The notes beneath the pieces are model-generated. The model ran no database searches, was not told where the DNA came from, and was given only the letters and a program-made list of their open reading frames with translations. From Muscardinus avellanarius (lineage: Eukaryota > Chordata > Mammalia > Rodentia > Gliridae): a stretch of DNA of 64,000 nt. This document shows positions 31,591-44,833 of this stretch, piece by piece; the stretch's first letter is position 1, and every line of letters begins with the position of its first letter. Location: the NCBI GenBank assembly GCA_963383645.1, contig OY726567.1:72810947-72874946 (forward strand), in the 5' to 3' direction. A program made the position numbers and the translations under genes.

Positions 31591-33839
31591 ATTAATACTG
31601 AGGTACCAGAAAGCACAGCACATTTGGAGAGCTTCAAGTAATTTCATGAATCAGTACCATAGATGTGTGTCTGTGGTGTTGGCAAAAAGGAAAGGTAGAA
31701 CCTTGAATGAAAGCCAAAGTCAGATGAACAGCCTTATATGAAGGCTCACTGGAGCTCAACTAGTCCAGGTGACCTCTCTCAGTGAGCTGGAAAAGTCCCC
31801 AAACACCATAACCAGTCCAGAAGTTGGGTACTGGACAAATGGCAGGCCCACCTCCCCCATACTGATACCCTACGCAGACAGGGGGCAACCAACTTCATCA
31901 TGTTCAGCAGTCCTCCATGCTCAAAGTTTATACTTCTGAAGACAGCAAGGGACCCCTGAGAGATTATAAGCAGAATACTTTGAGGTATTCAAAGTTGCTA
32001 TTTAGAAAACTTGAGACCATAAATCTTAAAAATAAGACCCAAAACTGCTTATCCAGAAACATCCAATAATGGGATTGTCCTAAAAGGCCTTCAATTATTA
32101 TACTTAAAAGTAAGTGAAAACCACAGCGAGTAATTGCAGCATGTGACAACAGTGTAATTACAAGACACTGAAAATGGTAGATCACTGACGTCACAGCAAC
32201 TCAAGGTGTGTGATCCAGACAGGGTGATGTGTAGCCCAGAACAAAAAACACTGTTAGGGCTCTTTAACATGGGGAAAATAAGAAATTCTCAAATTCCCTG
32301 GTACAAGGCCACTTACTACTGAGGAGGAAAGGCTCCAGGGAAACACTGAAATAGGAAAAAACAATGGACAGTCACGACCAAGCCAAACACATAATGCTGA
32401 AGGTCCTTATTAAAAGTGCTGCAGCTCCAGCCTGGAACTTGGGTTTCTGTGAACATGTTTGGGCCCTGATAAGTGAGGTTACCATACTCCTGTCTTCAAA
32501 TCAAGGACAATTTTTTGGAAAAACAAAAACTAATGTTATTGAATGGCGAGGTTTTGCTATTTTAAAAATTACGTTGCAAATCATATTCCTTGTAAAAATG
32601 CCTGAGTAAAATATACTTAAAGTGTTTACCTCAGTGAGTATTTAGGATGTAATTTTTTTTCCTCAGGAAAATCAGATCTTTTAAAAAAGTCACAGCTGTT
32701 TGTATTTGTTTACATGACATATTTGTATTAGAAGGTTAGCTTGGTCTTTTTTTAAATTTCATTTATTTTTGAATATATGTTCTGTCCCAATGTCTTTATT
32801 TTTTTGCAGCCAATGTGTTCTTTTGAAGTTAAGATATTTAAACTGAGAAATATTATTAATCTGATACAAGTCAGGTCCTAGAGAAACCAGAAAACAATCC
32901 ATTACATCAGCATAAGCATCTTTACTCTGCAACCAATAAATCATCTGAAAATAAAATCTTTCCATTCTAAAACACAGTTCTTAATGACATTCCTTCCATG
33001 TACTACAAGGCAGTAGCAATCAAACTCCATTCCGTGGAGCCCTGAGGCACAGCAACAGCACTTCAAGGCCCAATGGACATTTAACTTTTTAAAATATGTT
33101 TATTTTAAAATCTGTAATAAAGCACAGCAATCATAATCATAGTAGTATTGCTTCAAATTTTAACAGAGAAGTCCCCCAAAGTACTACCATGTGTAGTCAG
33201 GTTAATTTGTGCTTGTGTGAACCCTACAATATAGTGTTTCTCGATGTTACCCTACAGAGTGTAACTAGCAGTAATCATGTCATTAACGAGAAAGGCTCAC
33301 CACTCATTTTCTGAATTTGAGACAGTTGAACTTTTATGTTCATTCTCACAGAACTATACTACCAAGCACACTCCTGCAACATATATGTGCCAAGCTGAAT
33401 TATACAACAGTGCCCAGGCACATCTGACTGAAACGTGCTTCCAGCAGGCCGTTATGTTCAGTCCAGCAACAACAAATGAGAACACAATATTCATCTATTC
33501 TGAGACCATAATGTAGTTTTAATGTTTGTTGAAAATTTGTGGGTCTTCCTTTTCTATTTATGATAATGACAAGAGCAGCTGTCACATTTTTATTCAGCTT
33601 GAAAATAAACTTTTTACAATTCCTCTTTTAACGCCTATATCAATATTACTAAAGCACATCTTGAAATTGCAAAAGAAACTTTTTAAAATCTAGTAACTGC
33701 CAGTACTTAAGTATACTGGAATTCTCTCAGATACCATACAACTAAAATATGGGGGAAAATGGATCCTGAGCTTCAAATAGGAGCTTCCATTTTGCAAAAT
33801 AAAAGTTCTATTGATTAGCTGCACAATAACCTGAATGTA
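31591..33839. other. Unassigned, repeat-poor sequence
   Basis: About 2.2 kb without a recognised repeat or exon. Short frames (31964-32194, 32364-32609, 32759-32965, 33096-33516) carry no domain. Confidence 0.35.
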
Positions 33840-33905
33840 CTCAACACTACTGAACTGTACACTTAACTGGTTGAGATGAACAATTAAGATGCTGTGTCTT
33901 TTGAA
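33840..33905 (+). mobile_element. Ancient L1 3'-end fragment
   Basis: 'ctactgaactgtacacttaa' followed by a 'gttgagatgaacaatta' segment is a typical end of old mammalian L1s. Confidence 0.5.
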
Positions 33906-34379
33906 ATTTTCAAAGCAGTTTTAATTGGTTATGTAAGGGCTTAACTTGAAATCCTGAAGACATTTAATTCTATAGCTTTTTCACTGCATATGGCTTTCAT
34001 TGTGATTTTAAAACTCTGGCAGGAAAAAAATATCTTTAATTGCTTTGTTTGATCTAACTCAACTTTTTATTAACATTTACCTGCATTCCTAGGTTTAGTT
34101 TTGTTTTGTGTTTGGCAACTAAATGATGATCTGGTATCTATACATTTTCAATGCTGTATCCTCTTAATGAATGGTGCTTTTTAATCAATACTGTTCAGGG
34201 CTTTCAACCATAAATTGCAACTGCTGCATTCATACTCCTGTTTTGTGTTTGTAAGGTATCTTCATACCCATCTCTTTATTTCCATCCTCCTTTTTAAACT
34301 GGATTGAAGTGTGACTTGTAATCAGTTGAAATTTATAAGGCAATTTCCAATCTTGTCTTCTAATAGAACTCAATTGGTT
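33906..34379. other. Unassigned sequence
   Basis: AT-rich, no feature recognised. Confidence 0.35.
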
Positions 34380-34617
34380 CAGTTTTCAATTAAACTTATG
34401 AAATAGTTGTAAATTCACATGCAGTTGTAAGAAATACTACGGAGACTTGGTTTGCCTGTGACCATTTTCTACAATGACAAAATCTTGAATAGCTACAGTG
34501 CTAGCTCCTGTGTGGTCTACTGACAGTGACAGCCAAGACCCTGAATATTTCATCACAAGGATCCCTTTCGTTAGGGACATCCATGTCTGTCTCACCCTCC
34601 TAGGCTCTTTAACCACT

Positions 34618-34835
34618 GAAAACCACAAATCAGCCAGGCATGGTGGCACACGCTTGTAATCCCCGTGCTTGTGAGGCGGAGACAGGAGGATTGTGCAGTT
34701 TCAACGCCAGCCGCGCTGGCTTAAGAGACCCTGTTTCCAAATAAAAATATAATAGGTCTGGGAGTGTAGCCCGGAGGTAGAAGGGTTTCCAGGAATCCCA
34801 GTACCACCAAAGAAAAAAAGAAAACCACAAATCAG
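34618..34835 (+). mobile_element. Class-B SINE with perfect 16-bp TSD
   Basis: Type example of the short class: about 180 bases plus tail, left B box near ggtttcaacgcc here (GGTTCGAAGCC in most copies), a deletion that joins 'gccgcgctggcttaagag', and a right half ending 'ttccaggaatcccagtacc' instead of the tRNA B box. The duplication gaaaaccacaaatcag is at 34618-34633 and 34820-34835, without mismatch. Confidence 0.95.
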
Positions 34836-35530
34836 TTCCAGTTTCTACAATTTCATCATTTCACAAGTACTGTGAAAATGGAATCATGCCGTATATAACC
34901 TTTTGGAATAGGCTTTTTGTCACTCAATGTGGAGAGTCATCCAATTATGTATATCAACACTTAGTTCCTTTTTATTGTGAGAAGTAATCATGATACAGAT
35001 GTACTACAGTTTGTTTAGGCATTCATCCGTTGAAGGGTTTCTGGGTCATCTCCAGTGTGGGGGTACGACAAATGGAGCTTCTATGAACATTTGTGTTTGG
35101 CTCTTTATTTGTCCGTTTCTCTGGGATGAGCATCTAGAAGTCCATCTGCTGGGTCATATAGTAGTTGTATGTTTTATATGAAGCTGCCAAACTGTTTTCT
35201 AAAACACACCATTTGACATTCCCACTGAGAAAGTACGAATGATGCACTCTTTGCATCCTCACCAACATTTGGTGTGTGTGCTGTATATCTTTGACATTCA
35301 GCAGAGGTTTCTCCCTATGAATATCTTTTTCATGCTTATTTGCCACTTATAGACTCTTTCTGGAAAATGGTCGACTTATTTTGCCCATCTTCTAACTGGA
35401 TTGTTTTAATTCCTAAATTTTATAAATTCATATATTCTAGATCTAATAGGCTTTTGGCTAGTATTGAAATATTGAGATATATTCACTACAAATGTCTTCA
35501 GCCACTCTGTAGCTTTTCTTCTTCTTTCTG

Positions 35531-35717
35531 ATACTGGGGGCTGAACCCAGGGCCTTTCCACCTCTGAGCTACACCCCCACTTCTTTTTAGTTTCTATTTT
35601 GAAAGTCTCACTAAGTTGCAGAGGGTGTGCAAAGTTGCTCCAGCTTGCCTTGAACTTGTGATCCTGTCTCAGCCTCCCAAGGACTGGGATTACATGGGTG
35701 TACCACCATGCCCAGCT
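35531..35717 (-). mobile_element. Old class-A SINE
   Basis: Antisense dimer, 'actgggggctgaacccaggg' to 'gtaccaccatgcccagct', inserted in the ancient L1. Confidence 0.87.
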
Positions 35718-36058
35718 ATGGCTTTTGATTTTCTTAATGTAGTCTTTCAGAGCCAAAGTTAAGTTTAATAGGTTCTAATTTGTCAAATTTTTTCCTCATG
35801 GATATTTTTGGTATCAAGATTAAGAACTCATTGCCTAGTAATGGATCCTAAAGATATTTTTTCTATTTTTTCTACATTTTTAATAATTTTCACATTCATA
35901 TCTATTTTGAGCTCATTTTGTCTAAGATAGAAAGTTTAGATTGAAGTTCATCTTTTTGTCTATGTTTATATAATTGCCCCAAAATTTATTTAAAAGCCAA
36001 TACTGTCTCAGAATTACTTTGGCATCTTTGTCAAAAATTAGTTTGACATATTGGTATA

Positions 36059-36272
36059 TTGTTTCTCTATTTCTTTTTTTTTTTGGTGGTACTGGGGTTC
36101 CTGGAAGCCCTTCTACCTCCGGGCTACACTCCCAGACCTATTTTATATTTTTGAAACAGGGTCTCTTACGCCGGCGCGGCTGGCTTCGAACCTGCGCGAT
36201 CCTCCTGTCTCCGTCTCCCAAGCGTGGGGATTACAAGCGTGCGCCACCACGTCCGGCTTGTATCTCTATTTC
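36059..36272 (-). mobile_element. Class-B SINE with TSD
   Basis: Antisense short dimer at 36074-36257 inside the ancient L1. Flanks ttgtttctctatttc (36059-36073) and ttgtatctctatttc (36258-36272) differ at one base. Confidence 0.93.
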
Positions 36273-38170
36273 AATAATTGCATGTGTCTATCCCTTTGTC
36301 AACACCACGCCATCTTAATTACCAAAGCTATAGAGGTATTAGTATCAGTACAGTGATTCCAACTACTATTCTTAATGTTTTAGCTATGCTGCAGCTCATG
36401 CCTTTCCATGCAATTTCTAATAACCTTATGTCTACAACAACAACAACAAAAAACCTTTGCTGGCATTTTTTATGAGAATTGCAAAAACTGCAGTAATCTG
36501 GGGGAAATGATACATTTTCTATGTTGAATCTTCCAGTATATGAGCACAGTACAAGTCAACATTTATTTAGGTATTATATGGTGTTTCATCAGCATTTTGT
36601 AATTTTCAGCAGGAATATCCTATACATGTGAAGTTTAAGCATATTTTCATGTTCTTCAAATCTATTATAAAGGGCTTGTATTTTCATTTCAGTTGCCACA
36701 TATTCATCTTGTGATATAAAAATGTGACTTTTGTGTGTTGATCTTGTACACAACCATGTTAAGTTCAACTAACAAATGAGGTTTTTTTTTCCTAGATTCC
36801 TTAGAATTTTCTGTATAGCCAGCTGTATAATCTTCAGTAGAAATTGTTTTATCTATATGCCTTTTAACTCTTGCTTTACTGCACTGGCTAGAACTTGTAA
36901 TACTTCTTTGGACAGCAGGACTAGGAATGCACTGTTGACAACCTGAGAAGGAAAATAAACAATTTTTCACTGTCAAAAGTATGGTATTAGCAGGAGGATT
37001 GGGGTATCTTTATCCAGGTGTGAAAGTTGCCCTTACCTCTAGCTAAATTTCTGATCATGAATAAACACTGGATTTTGTCAAATGCTTTTTGGAACCAACT
37101 GATAGATCACATGCTCTTCTTTGCCATGGTAAGGTGGATTACAATGATTTTCTAATGTTCTACCAGTCCTGCATGCCTGCAATAAATCCCTTTTAGTTGT
37201 ATTAACTATTTTTATACATTACATGACTCAATTTGCTACTGGTTTTGTAAGGGCAATTTCCTCTAGGTTTTTAAGATATTTGGGGCTATAAAGTTTTCCT
37301 GGTTTTGTTTTGTGGCTTTGATTTTGCTCTTGGGGTAATACCAGACTCTTGAAGCTAGTTTGTATGCCTTCCCTCTATTTTCTAGAAAAGACTAAATAAA
37401 ATGAAAGTTAATTATTTTAATTTTGCAAATTTCTCCCATGAATTCATCTAGGCCCAGAAATTTTTTTAGGAGATTTTTAAATTAAGAATTCAGGTTGTCT
37501 TGCTTTATTGTGGGTAAGTTTTGGTGGGTTTTGGATTTTGATTTAAACAACCTAAAGGTGTTCCCTTTGTGTTGTTGAATTTATAAGCACAAAATTGTTT
37601 GCAGTATATCATTCCTTTAACAGCTGTAGGATCTGTAGTGATAGCCTCTATCTTGTTCTTTATCATTGTGATATGTCATCTCCCTTTTAATCTTTTAGTC
37701 TAGCTAGAATTACATCAATTTTATTGGTCTTTCCAAAAAATCAGAATTTTATGAGTCCCCCAATTCCATTGACTTTTGCTCTTTATTTTCTTTCTATTGC
37801 TGTGGATTTATCTTGCTTTTTCTAGTTTTTTAAAATACAAGGTTTGATTATTGAGACCTTTCCTGTTTTCAACTGTAACCATTTAGTGCTATAAACCTCC
37901 CTCTCAGCATTGCTTTTAGCTCTATCCCACATATCTGAGCTATTATATTTTCATGTTTAATTTTTTCCAGAGGAGAGTTTGACCCATACATTATTTATGA
38001 ATATATTAATTTTCAATTGTTTGAAGATTTTCCTACTGCTGTTATTTTTTAGGTTTTCATTATTGTCACAGAACATACTCCATACAACTTTAATTCTTTT
38101 AAACATTTTAAGGTCATAGCCCAGTATAATATAAGTATTGATTAATGTTCCTTGGGCACTTAAAAAAATA

Positions 38171-38639
38171 GTTGATTCTATTGGTTTTAGAAGATGTGTT
38201 CTAAGCACAGCAATTACATTTTGTTTGTTGTGCTGAATTCTTTTATATTCTTGGTTTACCATCTAGTAGTCCTGTTAGTTGCTGATGACACTATCAAAGA
38301 CTCCAATAAGGACAAGATATTTAGAATAATTTCACTGGCCCCACCTTCCATTCAAATATTTGAGTACCTTCTGTGAAATAAATAATAAAACAGCAAGATA
38401 ATTTTCCCACCCATATGAAGCTTATTTTCCTACTCCCCACTGGAATATGAGTCATGTACAAAGAATTTGGAGAGAGAAGCAGCAGCTTCAGTGAGCCAAG
38501 TGGACAAAGTTGGGAGGAGACAACAAAAAACAGCCAGGGATGAATCTGATTATGTCTTTGTACTGCTCACTTAGGATGTACACGTCCCCATTCACTAGAA
38601 AGACTATGAGATCTTTACACACAAAATGAGATCTGGGCA
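38171..38639. other. Unassigned sequence
   Basis: No feature recognised. Confidence 0.35.
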
Positions 38640-39200
38640 CAGAAGTTAGAGCAAAGCCAGGACCTCCATTCAGGAGGCCTGTTAGTGATGACAGTGGCCT
38701 GAATGGCATCAATAAGGTTGGTTACAAGGTCTGTTTTGAAGGCAGAAACAACAGAATTTGCTCATGGATTGACTGCAATATAAGAAAAGGAGAGGACAAA
38801 GAATAACACCAAGGTGTGGGGTGCAAGTTACTGGCAGAACTAGAAAGCCCTTAACTAACGTGGAGGACACCAGGTGAGAAGCAGACTTGGAGTAGCAAAA
38901 AAATCAGGAATTTGGTTTTAGATGAAGTAGAATTAGGAAGCATGTTAGAAATCTAAAAAGAGATAAATGTAGACCATTAGAAATATAACTAGATTTCTGG
39001 GAAAGTTCAGGCTAAAGATAACTTAGGAAGGACATTGCCTGCAGAGACAGAGGTAAAACAGAATGAGGACTGAGCCACAGTCAGGAACAGGAATGGATTC
39101 AACAAAGGAAATTGAATCCACTACAGTGGATGAGACAGGACAGAGAAGTATCCTAGACTCTCTAAGTGAAGAGAGGTTTCCAAGAAGCAAAGAGTAATTT
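38640..39200 (-). mobile_element. L2 fossil, antisense
   Basis: Matches the antisense of an L2 LINE body: 'aacagaatttgctcatggat', 'gaataacaccaaggtgtgg', 'caggaatttggttttagatg', 'gaaatctaaaaagagata' and 'ggctaaagataact' in order. Confidence 0.7.
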
Positions 39201-40484
39201 TATGCTGTGTGCCCACTGCTCATGAAAGTCATTTCCAAAGACTCTAGAATGTTTTTACATGCCATTCTTCATACTGTCCTTCCCATCTACTGAAGGGCAC
39301 CTCTTCAAGAGTCTCCCTAGGAGCTTTAACTCCTACCACCTTTTTCCTATACTCCCTATAGGTGTTACAGCCACATTGGGTCATGTAAAAGGTATAGCAG
39401 GGAAGGATGGAAAAATTAAGAAGAGTAGCACCCAAGGCCTTCTTTCCCATGAGGTACTGACCCCAGCCATCTGCTAAAAGCAAAAGGGATCAGAATAAGG
39501 TAGAAATTGATGCCTCAAGGAACAAAAAAACCTGTCAAGGACAAGTGAGAGGACTGCAAGTCAGTTTTGAAGAATCAGCAATGGCTGAAAACCATAAACT
39601 GTGGAGAATGCTGTAAACAGACTCACTCAAATCTGCTCAAATCCTGGTAAACCCCAAGCAGAGGCTGGAAGGCTAAAAACCCCATTTCCCAGCTCTCTGT
39701 CCTGAGGTCCTACACTGGACTTAATCTGATGATGATAAATATGGATCATGCAACGTGAGAATGTGCATTATCCTGTGAGGTAAGACTGGAACTGAATGGG
39801 GGTTGGGGGAGGCAGCAAAGTGCGCCCTACTCGCCCTGCTCTTGAGGATGGCAACCCAGCCAGCATGGTTCTGGGGCCAAGAGTTGAGCAGCAGCACCCG
39901 TGTCCACAACTTCCTAACTGGCTGAACACTGGCTACTCTGGCAGTCCACATCCACAGGTCGCACTAAAGAATGTTCTTAAGGTTCCTCAACATTTAACAA
40001 GAGCAGAGAAGTTGGAAGTAAGCTTGAAAAGACAGGTCAAAGCACAGGACCAAAGCAGTTGAGGGTTCTGATGTACTAGTTAGAGATGACCCTGGAGCCC
40101 AGGCTGAGTATAGAAGGAAATGAAGCCACTGCCAGTAAAGAAGAAGCCAGAGATAACGACAGACAGGAACATGTAGGAGATCAACTAAAGGAAGGCAGAA
40201 CAAAATGAGCATTCCAGGGCGGCATTGACCTCATTAAATTATAACAAAGTTATGAAACATAATGAACATCTGCTGAGAGAATGGGATCCTCCTTTCATAT
40301 ACCATGAATAACTACTCCCTGGAACGTCTGTAAAACATTCCAGATAGCCTCAAAGAGATTCTCAACCACATAAAGTTAGCCAAGAACTAGGTGTATCAGC
40401 TCTGTACATTTTGTCTTCCATTAGGAACCAGGCAGTCCCAGAGCAACAGAACCACAGGATGTGACCAAGCTCCTAATTTCTTTG
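39201..40484. other. Unassigned sequence
   Basis: No repeat family or exon recognised. Frames on both strands at 39244-39483 and 39721-40212 overlap one another and carry no domain. Confidence 0.35.
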
Positions 40485-40794
40485 TTTTTTAAAAATTTTT
40501 ATTGGTGCATTATATTCATACATCATATTGGGGTAAAAACTTATCTGTACATACATGTACACATCACTGATTTAACCCCTACCCAATTCCCACCCCATTC
40601 CCTCCCTATCCCTCCTTCCCTTGCTTGGCTTTGTGGTTGACTTCGGTATGTTTAAGTACATTGTGTGTTTTAGAGATTTTCCTTCTTTCCCCCTCCTTTC
40701 TCCTCCTTTAGGTTGTCTTGCTTGCTCCTCTATAGGATTTCCTTTTTCATCTAGAATTCCTCCTATGACCCATTTCTCCCTAACTCTCACATAT

Positions 40795-43700
40795 TAGGAA
40801 AAGCATCTGATTTCTTATTTTTTGTGACTGACTAATCTCACTTAGCATAATAATGTCCTCCAGTTCCATCCATTTCCCTGAAAATGATGTAACTGAGTTG
40901 TTTTTTATGGCTGAGTAAAATTCCATTGTGGACATATCCCACAGTTTTGTAATCCATTCATCTGTTGATGGACATCTTGGCTGGCTCCATAGTTTGGCTA
41001 TGGTGATTGTGCAGCTCTGAACATAGATACACATACATTAGTTTTGTAGTTTGGTTTCCTATCTTTTGGGTAGATACCCAGAAGTGGTATTGCTGGAACA
41101 AATGGTAGATTTGTTCCCATTCTTCTGAGGATTCTCCATACTGTTTTCCAAAGTGGTTGCACTAATTTGCAGTCCCACCAACAATGTTTTAGAGTTCCCA
41201 CTTCTCCACATCCTCATCAGTATCTGTTGTTGTTTGTGTTTTGAATGATTGCCATTCTAGTTGGGAGTTAGGTGAAATCTCAGGGTAGTTTTGATTTGCA
41301 TCTCTCTGATTGCCAGTGATGTTGAGCATTTTTTCATGCATTTATTGGCCATTTGAATTTCTTCTTTTGTGAATTGTCTACTTAGTTCACTTGCCCATTT
41401 TGTTATTGGATGCTTTGTTTTCTTCGTGTTGAGGATCTTGAGTTCTCTGTATATTCTAGATAGTAGTCCTCTATCGGAGGTGTAGGTGGCAAAAATCTTC
41501 TCCCATTCTGTTGGCTTTTGACTGAGGTGCTTGACAGTTTCTTTTGCTGAACAGAAGCTCTTCAGTTTCATGCAATCCCATGTATTGATTCACCTTTTAA
41601 TTTGTTGTGCCTTTAGGGTCTTGTTGAGAAAGTGTTTATCTGTGCCTCTGTGCTGCAGTGTAGGACTTATGCCCTCTTCAAGGAGCTTCAAGGTGTCTGG
41701 TTTGATTTCCAAGTCTTTGATCCATCTTGAATTGACTTTTGTACACGTTGAGAAAGTGGGATTAATTTCCAATTTTCTGCATATGGTTAACCAGTTTTGC
41801 CAACACCAATTGTTGAAGAGGCTATCTTTTTTCCAGTGTATGTTTTTGGCCCCTTTGTCAAAAATCAATTGGCTGAAAGTGTGTGGACTTGTTTGTGGGT
41901 CTTCTATTCTGTTCCATTGGTCTATGTTATCTGTTTTTTTTTGCCAGTACCATGCTGTTTTTATTACAATGGCTTTGTAGTATAAAGTCAGGTATTGTGA
42001 TTTCTCCTGCATGGTTTTTGTTGCTGAGAACTACTTTGGCTATTCTGGGCTTTTTGTTATTCCAGATAAATTTAAGGACTGCTTCTTCTATGTTGACGAG
42101 GAATGATCTTGGTAGTTTAATGGGCATTGCATTAAATCTGTAGATCACTTTTAGAAGGATGGCCATTTTAATGATATTTATTCTGCCAATCCATGAACAT
42201 GGAAGATCCTTCCGTCTTCTAAGATCTTCTATTTCTTTTTTCAGTGTTTTATAATTTTCTTTGTAGAGATCTTTTACCTCCTTGGTCAAGTTTATTCCTA
42301 ATATTTTACTTTTTTGTGGGAGATCCTGAGTGTTTTCTGAATTATTTTTTTCCACTGGATTTATGGTTGGCGTAGAGGAAAGCCTCTGCTTTTTTTTTTT
42401 TTTTTTTTGGTGGTACTGGGGTTTCTGGAAGCCTGTCTACCTCCGGGCTACTCCCAGACCTATTTTATTTTTATTTGGAAACAGGGTCTCCTAAGCCAGC
42501 ACGACTGACTTCGAACCTGCACGATCCTCCTGTCTCTGCCTCCCAAGCGCGGGGATTACAAGCGTGTGCCACCACGCCTGGCCAATCTCCTGCTTTTTTA
42601 AGATTGATTTTGTAGCCAGATACATTTGTTGATTATTGTTGATCATTTCTATAAGCCTTTTGGTTGAGTTTGTTGGGTTTTCTAAAAAGAGTATCATGTC
42701 ATCTGTAAATAGTGAAAGTTTGAGTTCTTCTTTTCCTATTTGTATTCCTTTGATTTCCTTTTCTTGCCTTATTGCTCTGGCTAGAGTCTCTAGTGCTATA
42801 TTGAAGAGAAGTGGTGATAATGGACATCCTTGTCTCGTTCCTGTTTTTAGGGGGAACTCTTGAAGTTTTTCCCCATTTAATATGATGTTAGCGGTGGGCT
42901 TAATATAGATTTCCTTAATGATGTTGAGATATGTTCCTTCTATTGCAATTCTCTGCAGTTTTTTTTTTTTATCATAAATGGATGTTGAATTTTATCAAAT
43001 GCTTTTTCAGCATCTATTGAAATGAGCATGTGATTTTTGTCTTTGATTCTGTTTATATGGTGAATTACATGGATTGATTTTCATATGCTGAACCAGCCTT
43101 GCATCCCTGGGACGAACCCTACCTGGTCATGGTATATGATTTTCTTGATGTGGTTTTGAATGCGTGTTGCTAGTATTTTGTTTAATAGTTTTGCCTCCAA
43201 GTTCATCAGAGATATAGGTCTGTAGTTTTCCTTCCTTGAACTGTCTTTATTCAGTTTAGGTATTAGTGTGATGTTGGCTTCATAGAATGTATATGGGAGA
43301 GTCCCAGTTTTTTTATTTTGTGAAATAGTTTGAGGGTTAGCTCTTCTATAAAGGTTTTATAGAATTCACTTGGGAAACCATTTGATCCTGGGCTTTTCTT
43401 TGATGGTAAGCTCTTTATTGCTGTTTCAATCTCTTTTTTGTTATTGGTTGGTTTAAGTGTTCTATATCTTCTTGACTCAGCTTAGGAAGGTTGCATTTAT
43501 CTAGGATGTTGTCAATTTCCTCCAGATTTGCCATTTTTGGAGTATAGTTTTTCAAAGTAGCTTCTGATAATCCTCTGGATTTTTACACTATCAGTAGTAA
43601 TGTCTCTTTTTTCATCTCTTATCTTCATAATTTGGGTTGATTCTCTTTTTTTTTAGTTAGGTTGCTTAGTGGTTTATCTATCTTGTTAATTTTTTCAAGA

Positions 43701-44770
43701 AACCAGCTTTTGGTTTTGTTGATTTTGTGTATTGTCTTTTATTCTCTATTTCGTTAATTTCTGCTCTAATTTTAATAATTTCCTGTCTTCTACTGGCTTT
43801 GGGGTTCAATTGTTCCTGCTTTTCAAGGGCTTTGAGGTATTTCGTTAGGTTACTTATTTGAAGATTTTCTGTTTTTCTTATGTGAGCACTCAGTGCTATA
43901 AATTTTCCTCTTAATACTGCCTTCAAAGAGTCCCAGAAATTTTGATATGTTGTATCTTTATTTTCATTTCTTTCTAGAAATTTCTTGATTTTACCTCTTA
44001 GATCTTCTATGACCCATTCTTCATTCAGAAGTGTGGTGTTCATTCTCCACATGTTTATGTTGTTTCTCTGGGTCTTCTTAGAGTTTACTTGTAGTTTCAT
44101 TCCATTATGGTCTGAAATGACACAGGGAAGTATGTAACATTTTTAAATTTGCTAGTGCTCATTTTGTGTCCCAGGATGTGATCTGTTTTGGAGAAGGTTC
44201 CGTGAGCATCTGAGAAAATGTAAACTCCACTGTAGTTGGGTGAAATATTTTATATGTGTCCAACAGGTCCATTTGGTTAATGGTGTTCTTTAGTTCTGAG
44301 GCATCTTCACTGACCCTTTGTCTGGAAGGTCAGTCTAGTGTTGTGAGAGGTGTGTTGAAGTCTCCCAGTATTATTGTACTGGGATTCATGTGTGACCTCA
44401 TGTCACAAAGAGTTTGATTTATGAAAGTAGCTGCCCCTATGTTTGGGGCATAGATTATTGTTATTTCCTCTTGCTGGATTATTACTTTTACCAGTAAAAT
44501 ATGACCTTCTTTGTCTCTTCTAATAAGTTTGGGTTTGAAGTCTAACTTGTCTGATATCATAGTTGCTACTCCTGCTTGCCTTTGAGTGCCATTAGCATGG
44601 ATTACCTAGCTCCAGCCCTTTATCTTGAGTTTGTTCCTATCTTTACTTATAAGGTACATTTCTTGTAAGCAGCAGATGGATGGATTCTGGTTTTTAATCC
44701 ATTTTGCCAGTTTATGTCTTTTTATTGGGGAGTCGAGGCCGTTTTCATTCAGTGTGATTATAGAGAAATA
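40795..44770 (-). pseudogene. L1 ORF2 endonuclease/reverse transcriptase, decayed
   Basis: ORF2p nicks DNA and primes reverse transcription. Readable blocks: an endonuclease piece at 44560-44330 with the conserved GDFN motif; 44100-43678 (linker); and C-terminal blocks at 42355-41927, 42012-41590, 41571-41257, 41201-40998 and 41034-40780. The polymerase catalytic motif at 42699-42710 reads FTDD, not FADD, and many frameshifts and stops separate the blocks. A SINE interrupts it just after that motif. Confidence 0.9.
42391..42583 (-). mobile_element. Class-B SINE inside L1
   Basis: Antisense short dimer with an 18-20 T tail, in the same orientation as the L1 it interrupts. The flanking text ctgctttttt is repeated on both sides, consistent with a duplication merging into the tail. 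Confidence 0.9.
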
Positions 44771-44833
44771 ATTTTAAATTCCTAACATGTTAAGATTTTA
44801 TTTCTGTTTGAGATACTGTTTATTATTCTTTGC

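Larger units (their letters stand above)
34380..38170 (-). mobile_element. Ancient L1, antisense, three SINE insertions
   Basis: About 3.8 kb of decayed antisense L1. Landmarks run 3' to 5' of the element along the plus strand: 'cattcatccgttgaagg' and 'gctgggtcatatagtag' (C-terminal region); 'aggcttttggctagtattg'; 'tttggcatctttgtcaaaa' near 36020; and ORF2 mid-region text at 37000-38170 ('ataaatcccttttagttgt', 'catttagtgctataaacc'). Three younger SINEs interrupt it. No open frame survives. Confidence 0.72.

Noticed and set aside
35974..36356. Frames of 114 and 101 residues with the motif 'WYWGSWKPFYL' or 'GTGVPGSP', recurring across the window
   Set aside because: The same peptide appears wherever a class-B SINE lies antisense (11797, 47076, 54803, 56455, 59574). 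It is SINE antisense translation, not a protein family.
41531..42143. Plus-strand frames of 149 and 86 residues
   Set aside because: They are the antisense of the L1 ORF2 C-terminal region on the minus strand.
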